Assembly (NCBI RefSeq): GCF_000720425.1
Contig: NZ_JOAJ01000013.1
Span: 52,328-116,327 of the forward strand
Source: Nocardia rhamnosiphila NBRC 108938
Lineage (GTDB): Bacteria; Actinomycetota; Actinomycetes; Mycobacteriales; Mycobacteriaceae
Length of the DNA stretch: 64,000 bases
Reading direction: 5' to 3'
Part shown: positions 26,156 to 34,559 of the stretch, one piece after another
Position numbering within the stretch: position 1 is the first letter of the stretch
Layout of the letters: every line of letters starts with the position of its first letter
The notes under the pieces: generated by a model
What the model was told of the DNA's origin: nothing
The model's input: only the letters and a program-made list of their open reading frames with translations
The model's database searches: none
Program-made: the position numbers and the translations under genes

Positions 26156-26947
26156 TCAGCTACCGGCCTGACGGCGATCACCCAGCTTGCGCATCAGCGC
26201 GACCAGGCTCAGACCGAACGCGGGCGCCAGATCGACGCCGCGTACCAGCGCACCGCGCCATCGCGGCATCACCCGGAAGATCTGCCGGCTGTCCATCAGC
26301 GCCATACCGGCGCGGGCGACGGCGTCCTCGTCCATCGGCTTCGGCCCGGCGAACAGCAGCGCCGCGCCGGGATCCGCCGCCCGTGCGGTCACCATCCGGG
26401 TGCCGACCACATCGGGACACAGCGCGCGCACCCGGACGGGTAGCCCGGCATGCCGGAGGTCGCCCTGCACAGAGGTCGTGTAGGACAGGACGGCCGCCTT
26501 GGTCGCGGCGTACAGCGCGAGACCCGGGACCGGAGTGAGCGCCGACAGCGACGCGACATTCAGCACGACCCCGCCCGCCTGCCCCATCTGCGCGATCGCG
26601 GCCGCGGTCCCCGCCACGACGCCGCGAATATTCACATCCAGGATGGTGGTGATCTCCTCGTCCGGATGGGTCCAGGCGGCGCCCGCGAAGAGCACCCCGG
26701 CATTGTTCACCCACGTCGTGAGCTGTCCCAGGGTCGCGGCTCGCGCGGCGATCTCGCGGTGGCCGGCGATATCGCGGACATCCTGCGCGAGCCCGACCGC
26801 GCCCCGGCCGATCTCCGCGGCGGCCCGCCGGGCGGCGTCACCGTCGATATCGGTGAGCACGACCAGGTGTCCCGCGTCGGCGAGATGGCGGGCGAAGGCG
26901 AATCCGATACCGCGGCCGGCGCCGGTCACAACTGCTGTGGTGGTCAT
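26156..26947 (-). CDS. Short-chain dehydrogenase/reductase
   Basis: A 263-residue classical SDR. The cofactor motif TGAGRGIG is at residues 8-15, NNAG near 85 and the catalytic YAATK near 150, with a serine in NVASLSAL. An acidic residue after the second strand (LTDIDGD) suggests NAD preference. The substrate is unknown. It is convergent with the IclR gene and ends only 16 bases away. It stands apart from the mycofactocin-type SDRs at 40089-41715, because it lacks their characteristic long insert. Confidence 0.85.
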   Translation of the reverse strand: MTTTAVVTGAGRGIGFAFARHLADAGHLVVLTDIDGDAARRAAAEIGRGAVGLAQDVRDIAGHREIAARAATLGQLTTWVNNAGVLFAGAAWTHPDEEITTILDVNIRGVVAGTAAAIAQMGQAGGVVLNVASLSALTPVPGLALYAATKAAVLSYTTSVQGDLRHAGLPVRVRALCPDVVGTRMVTARAADPGAALLFAGPKPMDEDAVARAGMALMDSRQIFRVMPRWRGALVRGVDLAPAFGLSLVALMRKLGDRRQAGS

Positions 26948-27095
26948 GGCAGGACGCTAGGCCGGATGCGCTGTCGACCGCCAGTGCCCGTTCGTGGCAG
27001 CGCGGCCGCGGGGCGCTTCACCACCGGCCCGCCCGCACGACTGTCGCTGTCGACCGGCGCCGTGCCGGTGATCGCCCGGCCCAGGTCTGCGCGCG

Positions 27096-27590
27096 TCACC
27101 GGTTCTGCAGGCCGGCCAGTATCAGCACGGCGCCGACGAAGCTGGTGACCGTGCGCGCGTGGTTCCATGCCGTCCAGGTCGTGAAGTACGCCTGCCATTC
27201 GCGCGCGGCGTCGGCCACCGACAGTCCCTCGGGGTTCACGGTGTCCAGGTGGTTGTTGAGTGGAACGTTGAAGACGATCGTGATGATCGCACCGAGGATT
27301 ACGAAGATCGCGCCGATCAGCACCCACCAGCTGCCGGTCTGAGGTAACCGCTTCAGCGCGATCACACCGGCCACCAGCGCCAGGATGGTCGCACTGAAGT
27401 ACCCCAGCAGGAATGCCGGGTTGGTGTTCGCGTCGGCGTTGATGCCGCGCATCGCGGTGATGGCGTCGATGGGGCCGGTGCGGTCCAGCCCGCGCATCAC
27501 AGATGTGGAGAACACGTAGTTCATTCCGCCGACCGCGGCACTTGCGAGAGCCGCGAGGGACGTCAGGATCACAAACGGGCTTGTACTCAT
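27096..27590 (-). CDS. DUF1772 (anthrone-oxygenase-like) membrane protein
   Basis: A 164-residue protein with four hydrophobic helices and a conserved NVPLNNHLD segment between helices 3 and 4, followed by WQAYFTTWTAWNHAR. These are marks of DUF1772, a family that includes anthrone oxygenases. Its bacterial roles are mostly unknown. ATG 27590 is used. No operon partner is obvious; neighbouring minus-strand genes are over 100 bases away. Confidence 0.75.
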   Translation of the reverse strand: MSTSPFVILTSLAALASAAVGGMNYVFSTSVMRGLDRTGPIDAITAMRGINADANTNPAFLLGYFSATILALVAGVIALKRLPQTGSWWVLIGAIFVILGAIITIVFNVPLNNHLDTVNPEGLSVADAAREWQAYFTTWTAWNHARTVTSFVGAVLILAGLQNR

Positions 27591-27725
27591 GACCAGAAGT
27601 CAAGCGGAGACGGCGACCACCATCCATCGTTCAGAGTCCCGGCTCCATACGCGTGCGTCTACGCCCGTCCGCACGCCACGGACGGCGCTCACGTCACCTG
27701 GCCACAACGTCCCGAGGAACTACAG

Positions 27726-28682
27726 CTATCGGGTCGGAAGTGCGGCGCGCACCATTTCCCAGATCTCCGCACGCGCGGTCCGAGTGACCGCGAGCGCCGG
27801 GATCGTCAGGAACCCGTGGAACAACCCGTCGTAACGCCGGTGGCGCACCGCGACACCGGAGTCGGCGAGCAGCCGGGCGTAGGTGTCACCGGACGAGCAG
27901 GGTGGGTCGAGTTCGGCGGTGATCACCACTGCGGGCGGGAGGCCGGCCAAAGTATCCGCGCGGGTCGGCACCAGACGGGTGTCCGCGGTGCCGTGCGGTG
28001 CGTACTGCTGCCAGTACCAGCGCATCGCCGCGGCGGTGTTGTAGTAGCCGCTGCCGTAGCGCCGGTAGGACTCGGTGTCGAAATCGTCGTCGATCACCGG
28101 GTAGAGGAGCAGTTGCGCGGCGATCGGGGGTCCGCCCCGATCGCGGGCCGCCAATGCCACGGTGGCGGCGAGATTTCCGCCGGCACTGTCCCCGGCGACC
28201 ACGAGCGCGGCGGGATCGCCACCGTATTCGGTGGCGTGCTCGGCGGCCCAGCCGAGCGCGGCGTACATGTCCTCGTGCGCCGCGGGTGCGGGATGCTCCG
28301 GGGCGAGCCGGTAGTCCACCGACACCACGACCGCGCCGACACCCTCGGCCATCGCCCGGCAGAACTCGTCGTGGCTGTCCAGGTCGCAGAAGACGAACCC
28401 GCCCCCGTGCGCGAATACGACCACCGGGAGCGCCGAGGCGTCGTGCCGGGGCCGGTAGACCCGGAGGGGCAGCGGGCCGCCCGGCCCGTCGACGGTCAGG
28501 TTCGAGACATCGCGCATGGCGGGCAGCCACTGCAGCGGCGCGCGGCGGGACCGGATGATCGCCCGCAGTTCCGGCGCAGTCAGGGTGGTGACGTCCGGGA
28601 AGCCACTGTCCAGGGCGGCGAGCATCGAGGCCACCTCGGGAAGCAGTCCGGGCTCCGAGTCGCGTACGGCTCCTGATTCCAA
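27726..28682 (-). CDS. Alpha/beta hydrolase, hormone-sensitive-lipase family (GDxG esterase)
   Basis: A 318-residue esterase. The oxyanion-hole motif HGGGF is near residue 95 and the nucleophile motif GDSAGGN near 165; later Asp and His (GLFHGF) complete the triad. The start is TTG 28682, because GAGGAGG lies 6 bases upstream. Longer frames lack this. HSL-type esterases hydrolyse small or steroid-type esters. Near the Baeyer-Villiger enzyme at 30720 it could hydrolyse the ester made by that enzyme, which is inference. Confidence 0.85.
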   Translation of the reverse strand: MESGAVRDSEPGLLPEVASMLAALDSGFPDVTTLTAPELRAIIRSRRAPLQWLPAMRDVSNLTVDGPGGPLPLRVYRPRHDASALPVVVFAHGGGFVFCDLDSHDEFCRAMAEGVGAVVVSVDYRLAPEHPAPAAHEDMYAALGWAAEHATEYGGDPAALVVAGDSAGGNLAATVALAARDRGGPPIAAQLLLYPVIDDDFDTESYRRYGSGYYNTAAAMRWYWQQYAPHGTADTRLVPTRADTLAGLPPAVVITAELDPPCSSGDTYARLLADSGVAVRHRRYDGLFHGFLTIPALAVTRTARAEIWEMVRAALPTR

Positions 28683-28831
28683 CTGCGGCCTCCTCGATCT
28701 CGTGGCCGGTAGCTCCCGGCTCTGCAGCTGATCGGGCCACCGTAGGTCGGCGACGGCGCGGACGGAGCCGCGTCTCCCGGAGAGTGGGCCGGTCCCGGCC
28801 GGACCGCCGGGTGCGGCCATACCGTGGCGCT

Positions 28832-29179
28832 ATGGGTGCAGCGAAGGTCTATATCGTCGACCGGATCGAGACGATGCCCGGCCGGGCACGGGAATTCGTG
28901 GACCGCTATCTCGCCGAGTACGTCCCCGGGGCGACCGCGCGGGGGATGGTCCTCGACCGGGTGCTGGTGGCGCCGCCGCTCTGGCTCGACGACCGGCCCA
29001 ATACGGTCACCGTGACCTGGGAGCTCGATGGTCCCGCCGGATGGTGGGAGACGACCTGGCGAAGCCGGCCCGACCCGGAGCCGGCCCGATGGTGGGCCGG
29101 GGTCGAGCACCTGATAGCCCGGCGGACCCGTGAGTCGGCCGCCGCGGCCGGCGATATCGAGGCGCTCGCCGATGTATGA
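28832..29179 (+). CDS. Conserved protein of unknown function, possible ferredoxin-like barrel
   Basis: A 115-residue protein starting MGAAKVYIVDRIETMPG. The alternation of strands and helices and the VTVTWELDG and WWAGVEHL segments suggest a dimeric alpha/beta-barrel like NIPSNAP or Dabb proteins, but I do not recognise a specific family. It is divergent from the esterase. Its stop lies inside the start of the next gene (8-base overlap), so the two are made together. Confidence 0.65.
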   Translation: MGAAKVYIVDRIETMPGRAREFVDRYLAEYVPGATARGMVLDRVLVAPPLWLDDRPNTVTVTWELDGPAGWWETTWRSRPDPEPARWWAGVEHLIARRTRESAAAAGDIEALADV

Positions 29180-29810
29180 GATCACCCGACTGATCCATCT
29201 GATCCCGGACGTCGCCCCGGGCGCGCTCGATACTCTGCTCGCCGAGCTGCGGGCCGCAGCCGGTGTGGCGCGGCGCGCGTTGATCGAACCGACTCTGCCC
29301 GGGGTGCGCAACGGTGGCGATATTCTGCTGCGCCTGAGCTTCGCGGAGCCCGCGGTGGGGCGGGCGGCAGCGACCCGGCTGGCAGAGTTGTGCGACCGGG
29401 CGGAGGTGCTGCGCGTCGACGGGGCCGACCACGGTCCCGGCGTGCACGGTGTGGCCGGGCCGAGCAGCCCGGGCACGGTGTACCGCACCCTGCTGTTGCG
29501 CGTGGACCCGGCCACGCCGCCGCGGGCGCTGGCCGAATTCGAGGCCGACCTGCTGCGGATGCCCCGGCATATATCCACCATCCGCGCCTGGCGGCTGAGC
29601 CGGGCCCTTCGGGCCGAGGGCACCACGCAGTGGACGCATATCTGGGAGCAGGAGTTCAGCGACCTCGACGGCCTGGTGGGCGCCTACCTCGCGCATCCCG
29701 TGCACTGGGGTTTGGTGGACCGCTGGTTCGACCCGGAATGCCCGGAGGTCGTCGTCCGCGACCGGGTCTGCCACAGCTACTGCGTCCGTACAGAACCGGT
29801 GCTGACCTGA
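29172..29810 (+). CDS. Dabb-like (stress-responsive A/B barrel) protein
   Basis: A 212-residue protein with two repeats of a ferredoxin-like fold. The second carries the stronger signal, WTHIWEQEFSDLDGLVGAYL, then HPVHWGLVDRWFDPE, typical of actinobacterial Dabb proteins. ATG 29172 overlaps the previous gene. Dabb-like folds include enzymes acting on aromatic or polyketide rings as well as proteins of no known activity. Its location among steroid genes suggests a catabolic role, unproven. Confidence 0.7.
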   Translation: MYEITRLIHLIPDVAPGALDTLLAELRAAAGVARRALIEPTLPGVRNGGDILLRLSFAEPAVGRAAATRLAELCDRAEVLRVDGADHGPGVHGVAGPSSPGTVYRTLLLRVDPATPPRALAEFEADLLRMPRHISTIRAWRLSRALRAEGTTQWTHIWEQEFSDLDGLVGAYLAHPVHWGLVDRWFDPECPEVVVRDRVCHSYCVRTEPVLT

Positions 29811-29965
29811 CCGGTTTACGACGGGTCACGCCTCCGGCCCGGTGCGGGTGCCGGGGTTCGGTGTCGGTGCCCTCGTACCGGGCGCCCCGTGCCGGCCCGG
29901 TCGAGCGCGCCTGCGCTGCCGAGCGCCCGGCCCGCATCGGCGGACCGGGCGCCGGGCGATCGCGA

Positions 29966-30649
29966 TCAGCGCCGCCCGGGTTCCTCGTCCTTCACCCGCT
30001 GCTCGACCTCGCGCCAGCGGCCCGGGGTGGGATGCGGATAGGCGGCCTGTTCGTCGCGTTCGGCCGCCACCAGCGCGGTCTCGGCCGCGTCGATATCGTC
30101 GATCAGCTGCTGGGTCAGGACACGTTCGGAGGCGTAGTAGCGTTCGGCCCACTGCAGCACGATCTGCGAGTAGGCCCAGCCCGGTTCGGATTTCGCGGCC
30201 GCCGCGTCGACGGCGGCACTGTGTTCGAGCCGTTCGGCATCGGCCATATGGTCGCGCAGGATCTCCTTGAGTCGCTCCGGCGAACTCAGATGCCCGAACA
30301 TGATCCGCAACATCACATGATGTTTCAGCATCGGCGGGTCGACCGGCGCGCTGTTGGTCCAGGCGGTCACGGCGGCCCGGCCGGCCGGGGTGATCCGGTA
30401 GAGGCGGCGGCCGCGCATGGCGTTGTCGGCGTCGACCCGCGAGTGCGCGAACCCGTGCCGTTCGAGCTTCTTCAGCTCCGAGTAGATCTGACTGTAGGAG
30501 GGGCTCCAATAGAAGTAGCGGATACTCCAGTCGGCCCACTTCTTCAGGTCGTACCCGGAGATCTCCTCCTCGTAGGAGAGCATTGCGAGCACCGCCCAGC
30601 TGGTCGGCGGCAGGTTGATCTGCGCCAGGTCGGGTTCGCTCGTCGTCAT
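29966..30649 (-). CDS. PadR-family transcriptional regulator
   Basis: A 227-residue PadR regulator. The N-terminal winged helix (residues 10-85) includes SWAVLAMLSYEEEISGYDLKKW and YRITPAGRAAV; the C-terminal helical domain mediates dimerisation. ATG 30649 is preferred over codons at 30673 and 30688, which fall in the palindrome. It is the gene after the Baeyer-Villiger monooxygenase on the same strand, 70 bases away, with its own operator between. Confidence 0.85.
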   Translation of the reverse strand: MTTSEPDLAQINLPPTSWAVLAMLSYEEEISGYDLKKWADWSIRYFYWSPSYSQIYSELKKLERHGFAHSRVDADNAMRGRRLYRITPAGRAAVTAWTNSAPVDPPMLKHHVMLRIMFGHLSSPERLKEILRDHMADAERLEHSAAVDAAAAKSEPGWAYSQIVLQWAERYYASERVLTQQLIDDIDAAETALVAAERDEQAAYPHPTPGRWREVEQRVKDEEPGRR

Positions 30650-30665
30650 TCGCCGAATGCTATCA

Positions 30666-30696
30666 GTGGTCATATACCGGTCCGGCATATGACCAC
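30666..30696. promoter_or_regulatory. Palindromic operator upstream of the PadR gene
   Basis: GTGGTCATAT (30666-30675) and its exact reverse complement (30687-30696) flank an 11-base centre. The half-site spacing of 21 bases, two helical turns, suits a dimeric winged-helix repressor. It lies 17 bases upstream of the PadR start and after the monooxygenase stop. Confidence 0.7.
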
Positions 30697-30719
30697 CGCG
30701 GCGGGCGCAATCGTGTCGC

Positions 30720-32345
30720 TCACCGATCCAGTAGGTCGAAACCCTTGTAGTCGGCGGCCGCGACCTCGGCGATGATCTCGCCGTACACCCCGAAACCGCT
30801 GACGAACGGCATGAAGACCCGCGGTTTGCCCGGGATGTTCGCCCCCAGGTACCAGGAGTTCGCCCGGGTCATCAAGGTCCCGGACGCTCGCTCGGCGCAT
30901 TCGGCGACCCAGGCCGCCGCCGCGTCGGCACGGGCCTCCAGCGCGGTGGCTCCACGTCCGTCGACGAACCCGATCGCCTCGGCCACCCAGTCCACGTGTA
31001 ATTCCGAGTGCAGCACCATATTGGCCAGTACCGATGGGCTGCCCGGGCCGGTGAGGTTGAACAGATTGGGGAAACCGGGGACACCGAGCCCGAGATAGTT
31101 CACCGGGCCCTCCGCCCACGCCTCGTTGAGTGTCCGTCCGCCGCGGCCGGTGATCGCGATCTTGGCGACCGAACCCGTCATCGCGTCGAATCCGGTGGCC
31201 AGCACCAAGGCGTCCAGCGGGAAATACGAACCCGTGGTGTGCAGACCGCCCGCGTCGATCCGTTCGATCGGGGTGGCGCGCAGGTCCACCAGCTGCACGT
31301 TCTCCCGGTTGAAGGTGCGGTAGTAGTTCGTATCGGTGCAGATGCGTTTGGTGCCGATGGGATGGTCGCGGGGGATCAGCAGCTCGGCGACCCGGGGGTC
31401 GTCGAGCTCGGCGCGGATCTTCTCCTCCCAGAACAGCCGGGCGGTCTCGTTGGCGGCGGGATCGGTGAGCTGGTCGGGGAAGGTCTTACTGAACAGCACA
31501 CCGCCCAGCTGCCAGCGCTGTTCGTAGGCGGCGCGCCGCTCCGCCTCGCTCACCGCGAGGGTCGATTTCGGATGCGCCTGGTGCGGGGATCCACCACCGC
31601 TGGCCATCGACAACCTGCGACGCTGCGCGTAGTTCGCCTTCTGCTCGCGCCGGAGGTCGTCGTCGAGGGCGGTGTTGCCGGCGGGCACGCTGTAGTTGGC
31701 GGTGCGCTGGAAGACGTGTAGCCGCGCGGCCTGTTCGGCGAGCACCGGGATCGCCTGGATTCCCGAGGAACCGGTGCCGATCACACCGACCCGCCGGCCG
31801 GTCAGGTCGACACCCTCCTGCGGCCAGGCCGAGGTGTGCAGCAGCCGCCCGGCGAAGGTGTCGAGGCCCTCGATCGCCGGGGTGTTGGCATTCGACAGCG
31901 GGCCCGTGGCCAGCACCACGAACCGGGCCGTCACGCGGCGACCGGTATCGGTGTCCACCTCCCAGGTCAGTGCCGACTCGTCGAGGCGGATATCGGTGAC
32001 CCGGGTGCCGAATTCGATATCGCGGCGCAGATCGAACCGGTCGGCCACGTGTTCGAGATAGGCGAGGATCTCCGGCTGCGCCGCGTACTTCTCGCTCCAA
32101 TCCCATTCCTGCTGGAGGTCTTCGTCGAAGGAGTACGAGTAGTCCACGCTCTCCACATCGCAGCGGGCGCCGGGGTAGCGATTCCAGTACCAGACCCCGC
32201 CCACCCCGTCGGCGGCCTCGAACACTTGTACCGTGAGGCCGCGGCTACGGAACCGGTGCAGCGCGTACAGTCCCGCGATACCCGCGCCGACGACCGCCAC
32301 ATCGACTCGGGTCCGGCCGGGTGACGAGGGGTTTCCGGGGTTCAC
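30720..32345 (-). CDS. Type I Baeyer-Villiger monooxygenase (flavin-containing)
   Basis: A 541-residue FAD/NADPH monooxygenase. GxGxxG motifs are at residues 20-25 (GAGIAG) and 190-195 (GTGSSG), and between them the diagnostic fingerprint FAGRLLHTSAWP lies at 164-175, matching FxGxxxHxxxWP. Such enzymes turn ketones into esters or lactones; steroid monooxygenases of rhodococci are members. GTG 32345 follows GGAGG. It is divergent from the kstD-like operon across a perfect palindrome, so the two units are probably co-regulated. The steroid substrate is inferred from context. Confidence 0.88.
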   Translation of the reverse strand: MNPGNPSSPGRTRVDVAVVGAGIAGLYALHRFRSRGLTVQVFEAADGVGGVWYWNRYPGARCDVESVDYSYSFDEDLQQEWDWSEKYAAQPEILAYLEHVADRFDLRRDIEFGTRVTDIRLDESALTWEVDTDTGRRVTARFVVLATGPLSNANTPAIEGLDTFAGRLLHTSAWPQEGVDLTGRRVGVIGTGSSGIQAIPVLAEQAARLHVFQRTANYSVPAGNTALDDDLRREQKANYAQRRRLSMASGGGSPHQAHPKSTLAVSEAERRAAYEQRWQLGGVLFSKTFPDQLTDPAANETARLFWEEKIRAELDDPRVAELLIPRDHPIGTKRICTDTNYYRTFNRENVQLVDLRATPIERIDAGGLHTTGSYFPLDALVLATGFDAMTGSVAKIAITGRGGRTLNEAWAEGPVNYLGLGVPGFPNLFNLTGPGSPSVLANMVLHSELHVDWVAEAIGFVDGRGATALEARADAAAAWVAECAERASGTLMTRANSWYLGANIPGKPRVFMPFVSGFGVYGEIIAEVAAADYKGFDLLDR

Positions 32346-32452
32346 AGTGCCTCCAACTGCTCGGGTGTCCGGTGCTCTTCGGCGACGGTAGGGACAGCCG
32401 CGGCCTCCTGGTCGCCCTTCTCCCGCTGACCGGCACATTCACCGGATAACGC

Positions 32453-32479
32453 CGGTTCTCCCGGTGACCGGGAGAACCG
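32453..32479. promoter_or_regulatory. Perfect palindromic operator between the BVMO and kstD-like operons
   Basis: CGGTTCTCCCGGT (32453-32465) and its exact reverse complement (32467-32479) flank one central G. The site lies 72 bases upstream of the kstD-like start and 107 bases upstream of the monooxygenase start. Its core recurs at 41788-41813 in front of the SDR operon. Confidence 0.8.
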
Positions 32480-32551
32480 TTCGCCCGCGCCGCGCACCGG
32501 CCCTACCGTCGGCCTCGGCACGAGCCGGCAGCGCGAGGAGGCGGTGGAGCA

Positions 32552-34087
32552 GTGGTGGACTTCGACGACGAAGTGGATGTGCTGGTGGCGGGATCCGGCG
32601 GTGGACTCGCCGGCGCCTACACCGCGGCCCGGGAGGGATTGTCGGTCGCGGTGGTGGAGGCGACCGACAAATTCGGCGGCACCACGGCGTATTCCGGTGG
32701 TGGCGGGGTCTGGTTCCCGTGCAATCCCGTACTGGAGCGCGCCGGTACCGATGACACCCTCGACGACGCGCTCACTTATTTCCGCGCGGTTGTGGGTGAC
32801 CGCACCCCGGGGGAACTGCAGGAAACCTTCGTGCGCCGCGGTCGCGACCTCATCGAATACCTGGAGGGCGACGAGCGTTTCGAATTCCAGATGTACCCGT
32901 GGCCGGACTATTTCGGCGCCGCGCCGAAAGCGCGAACGGACGGACAACGCCATATCGTCCCGGTACCGCTGCCCGCCGCCGAACTGGGCGACCTGCGCGC
33001 ACATCTGCGCGGCCCGCTGGACACCGACCGGCTGGGCGCCGAACCGCCGGAGCTCCTGATCGGCGGGCAGGCGCTGATCGGCCGTTTCCTGCGTGCGCTG
33101 GCGGCCTATCCGGACGTCCGCCTGTACCGCAACGCCGCCCTCGCGGAGTTGATCGTCGAGGACGGCACGGTGATCGGCGCGCGTATCGAACGGCCCGAGG
33201 GCACGATCGCGATCCGGGCCCGGCGCGGTGTGGTCTTGGCGGCGGGCGGATTCGAGGGCAACGAAGAGATGCGCCGCCACTACGGGGTGCCCGGTGCGGC
33301 CCGCGACACCATGGGCCCGCCCGGTAATCAAGGAAAAGCGCATCGGGCCGGTATCGCCGCCGGAGCCGATACCGATCTCATGGACCAGGCGTGGTGGTCG
33401 CCCGGGCTCACCCATCCGGACGGGCGGTCGGCCTTCGCGCTGTGGTTCACCGGCGGCATCTTCGTCGACCAGGACGGTAAGCGGTTCGTCAACGAATCCG
33501 CGCCCTACGACCGGCTCGGCCGGGCGGCCATCGAACGGCTGCGCGCCGGCAGTATGACCCTGCCGTTCTGGATGATCTACGACGATCGGGACGGGGTCAG
33601 GCCGCCGGTACAGGCCACAAATGTGTCCATGGTCGAGACCGAGAAGTACCAGGCGGCCGGGTTGTGGCATACCGCCGAGACGCTCGAAGGACTGGCCGCG
33701 GCCATCGGTGTCCCCGCCGCGCACCTCGTCGAGACGGTCGAGCGGTACAACGCGATGGTCGCCGCGGGGGCCGATACCGATTTCGGCCGCGGCGACGAGG
33801 CCTACGACCGGGCCTTCTCCCAGGGCGAGCTGCCGTTGGTGCCGATCGAGCGGGGGCCCTTCCACGCCGCCGCCTTCGGCCTGTCCGATCTGGGCACCAA
33901 AGGCGGGTTGCGCACCGACAGTGCCGCCCGGGTGCTGGACCGCGACGCGACGCCGATCCCCGGCCTGTACGCCGCGGGCAACACCATGGCCGCGGTCAGC
34001 GGCACCGTCTACCCCGGCGGCGGCAACCCGATCGGCGCATCGATGCTGTTCGCCCACCTCGCTGTTCTCGACATGCTCGGCCGTTAG
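32552..34087 (+). CDS. 3-ketosteroid delta1-dehydrogenase-like flavoprotein (KstD paralog 1)
   Basis: A 511-residue FAD enzyme with GSGGGLAG at residues 14-21. Positions equivalent to the active site of Rhodococcus KstD1 are kept: Tyr120 (WPDYF), Tyr319 (NESAPY), Tyr487 and Gly491 (YPGGG). This supports delta1-dehydrogenation of a 3-ketosteroid. It differs from the second paralog in lacking the SDYHPE segment, so its substrate may differ. GTG 32552 and GTG 32555 are both possible starts after GAGGAGG. It heads an operon with an isomerase, kstD and a small protein. Confidence 0.8.
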   Translation: MVDFDDEVDVLVAGSGGGLAGAYTAAREGLSVAVVEATDKFGGTTAYSGGGGVWFPCNPVLERAGTDDTLDDALTYFRAVVGDRTPGELQETFVRRGRDLIEYLEGDERFEFQMYPWPDYFGAAPKARTDGQRHIVPVPLPAAELGDLRAHLRGPLDTDRLGAEPPELLIGGQALIGRFLRALAAYPDVRLYRNAALAELIVEDGTVIGARIERPEGTIAIRARRGVVLAAGGFEGNEEMRRHYGVPGAARDTMGPPGNQGKAHRAGIAAGADTDLMDQAWWSPGLTHPDGRSAFALWFTGGIFVDQDGKRFVNESAPYDRLGRAAIERLRAGSMTLPFWMIYDDRDGVRPPVQATNVSMVETEKYQAAGLWHTAETLEGLAAAIGVPAAHLVETVERYNAMVAAGADTDFGRGDEAYDRAFSQGELPLVPIERGPFHAAAFGLSDLGTKGGLRTDSAARVLDRDATPIPGLYAAGNTMAAVSGTVYPGGGNPIGASMLFAHLAVLDMLGR

Positions 34088-34158
34088 CGCCGACCGGCGA
34101 CCGCTCACCCCACGGGCCGGCCGGATCACGGCGCCCCGAACCCGAACAGGAAACGCCC

Positions 34159-34530
34159 ATGCCCGAACCCGAACAGATCCGCGCGGCCATACACCGCTAC
34201 CTCGACGCCGTGGCCACCGGAACCGCGGCCGATATCGCCGCCCTCTACGACGAGAACGCCACCCTGGAAGACCCGGTGGGCAGTCCGTCGCACACCGGCC
34301 GCGCGGCCATCGAGAAGTTCTACGGGAGCCTCGAATCCGCGGGTCGCAGTACCGAACTGCTGACCTTGCGGGTGAGCGGCGGCAGCGCCGCGTTCGGTTT
34401 CCGGGTGGTCACCGAGACCGGTGACCAGACCATCACCGTCGAACCCATCGACGTCATGACCTTCGACGAGAACGCGCGGATCACGAGTATGCGCGCGTTC
34501 TGGTCGGCCGAGGACATCAGCTTCGGCTGA
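34159..34530 (+). CDS. Steroid delta5-delta4 isomerase (ketosteroid isomerase)
   Basis: A 123-residue NTF2-fold protein. The catalytic residues of Comamonas isomerase are present at matching positions: Tyr14 (RYLDAV), Asp38 (LEDPVG) and Asp98 in PIDVMTFD. The end, ITSMRAFWSAEDISF, also matches the family. It converts 3-keto-5-ene steroids to 3-keto-4-enes, the substrate form for KstD. It lies between two kstD genes on the same strand. ATG 34159 follows ACAGGAAA. Confidence 0.88.
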   Translation: MPEPEQIRAAIHRYLDAVATGTAADIAALYDENATLEDPVGSPSHTGRAAIEKFYGSLESAGRSTELLTLRVSGGSAAFGFRVVTETGDQTITVEPIDVMTFDENARITSMRAFWSAEDISFG

Positions 34531-34559
34531 GTTCGAGTTCTACGAGAAAAGAGATATCC

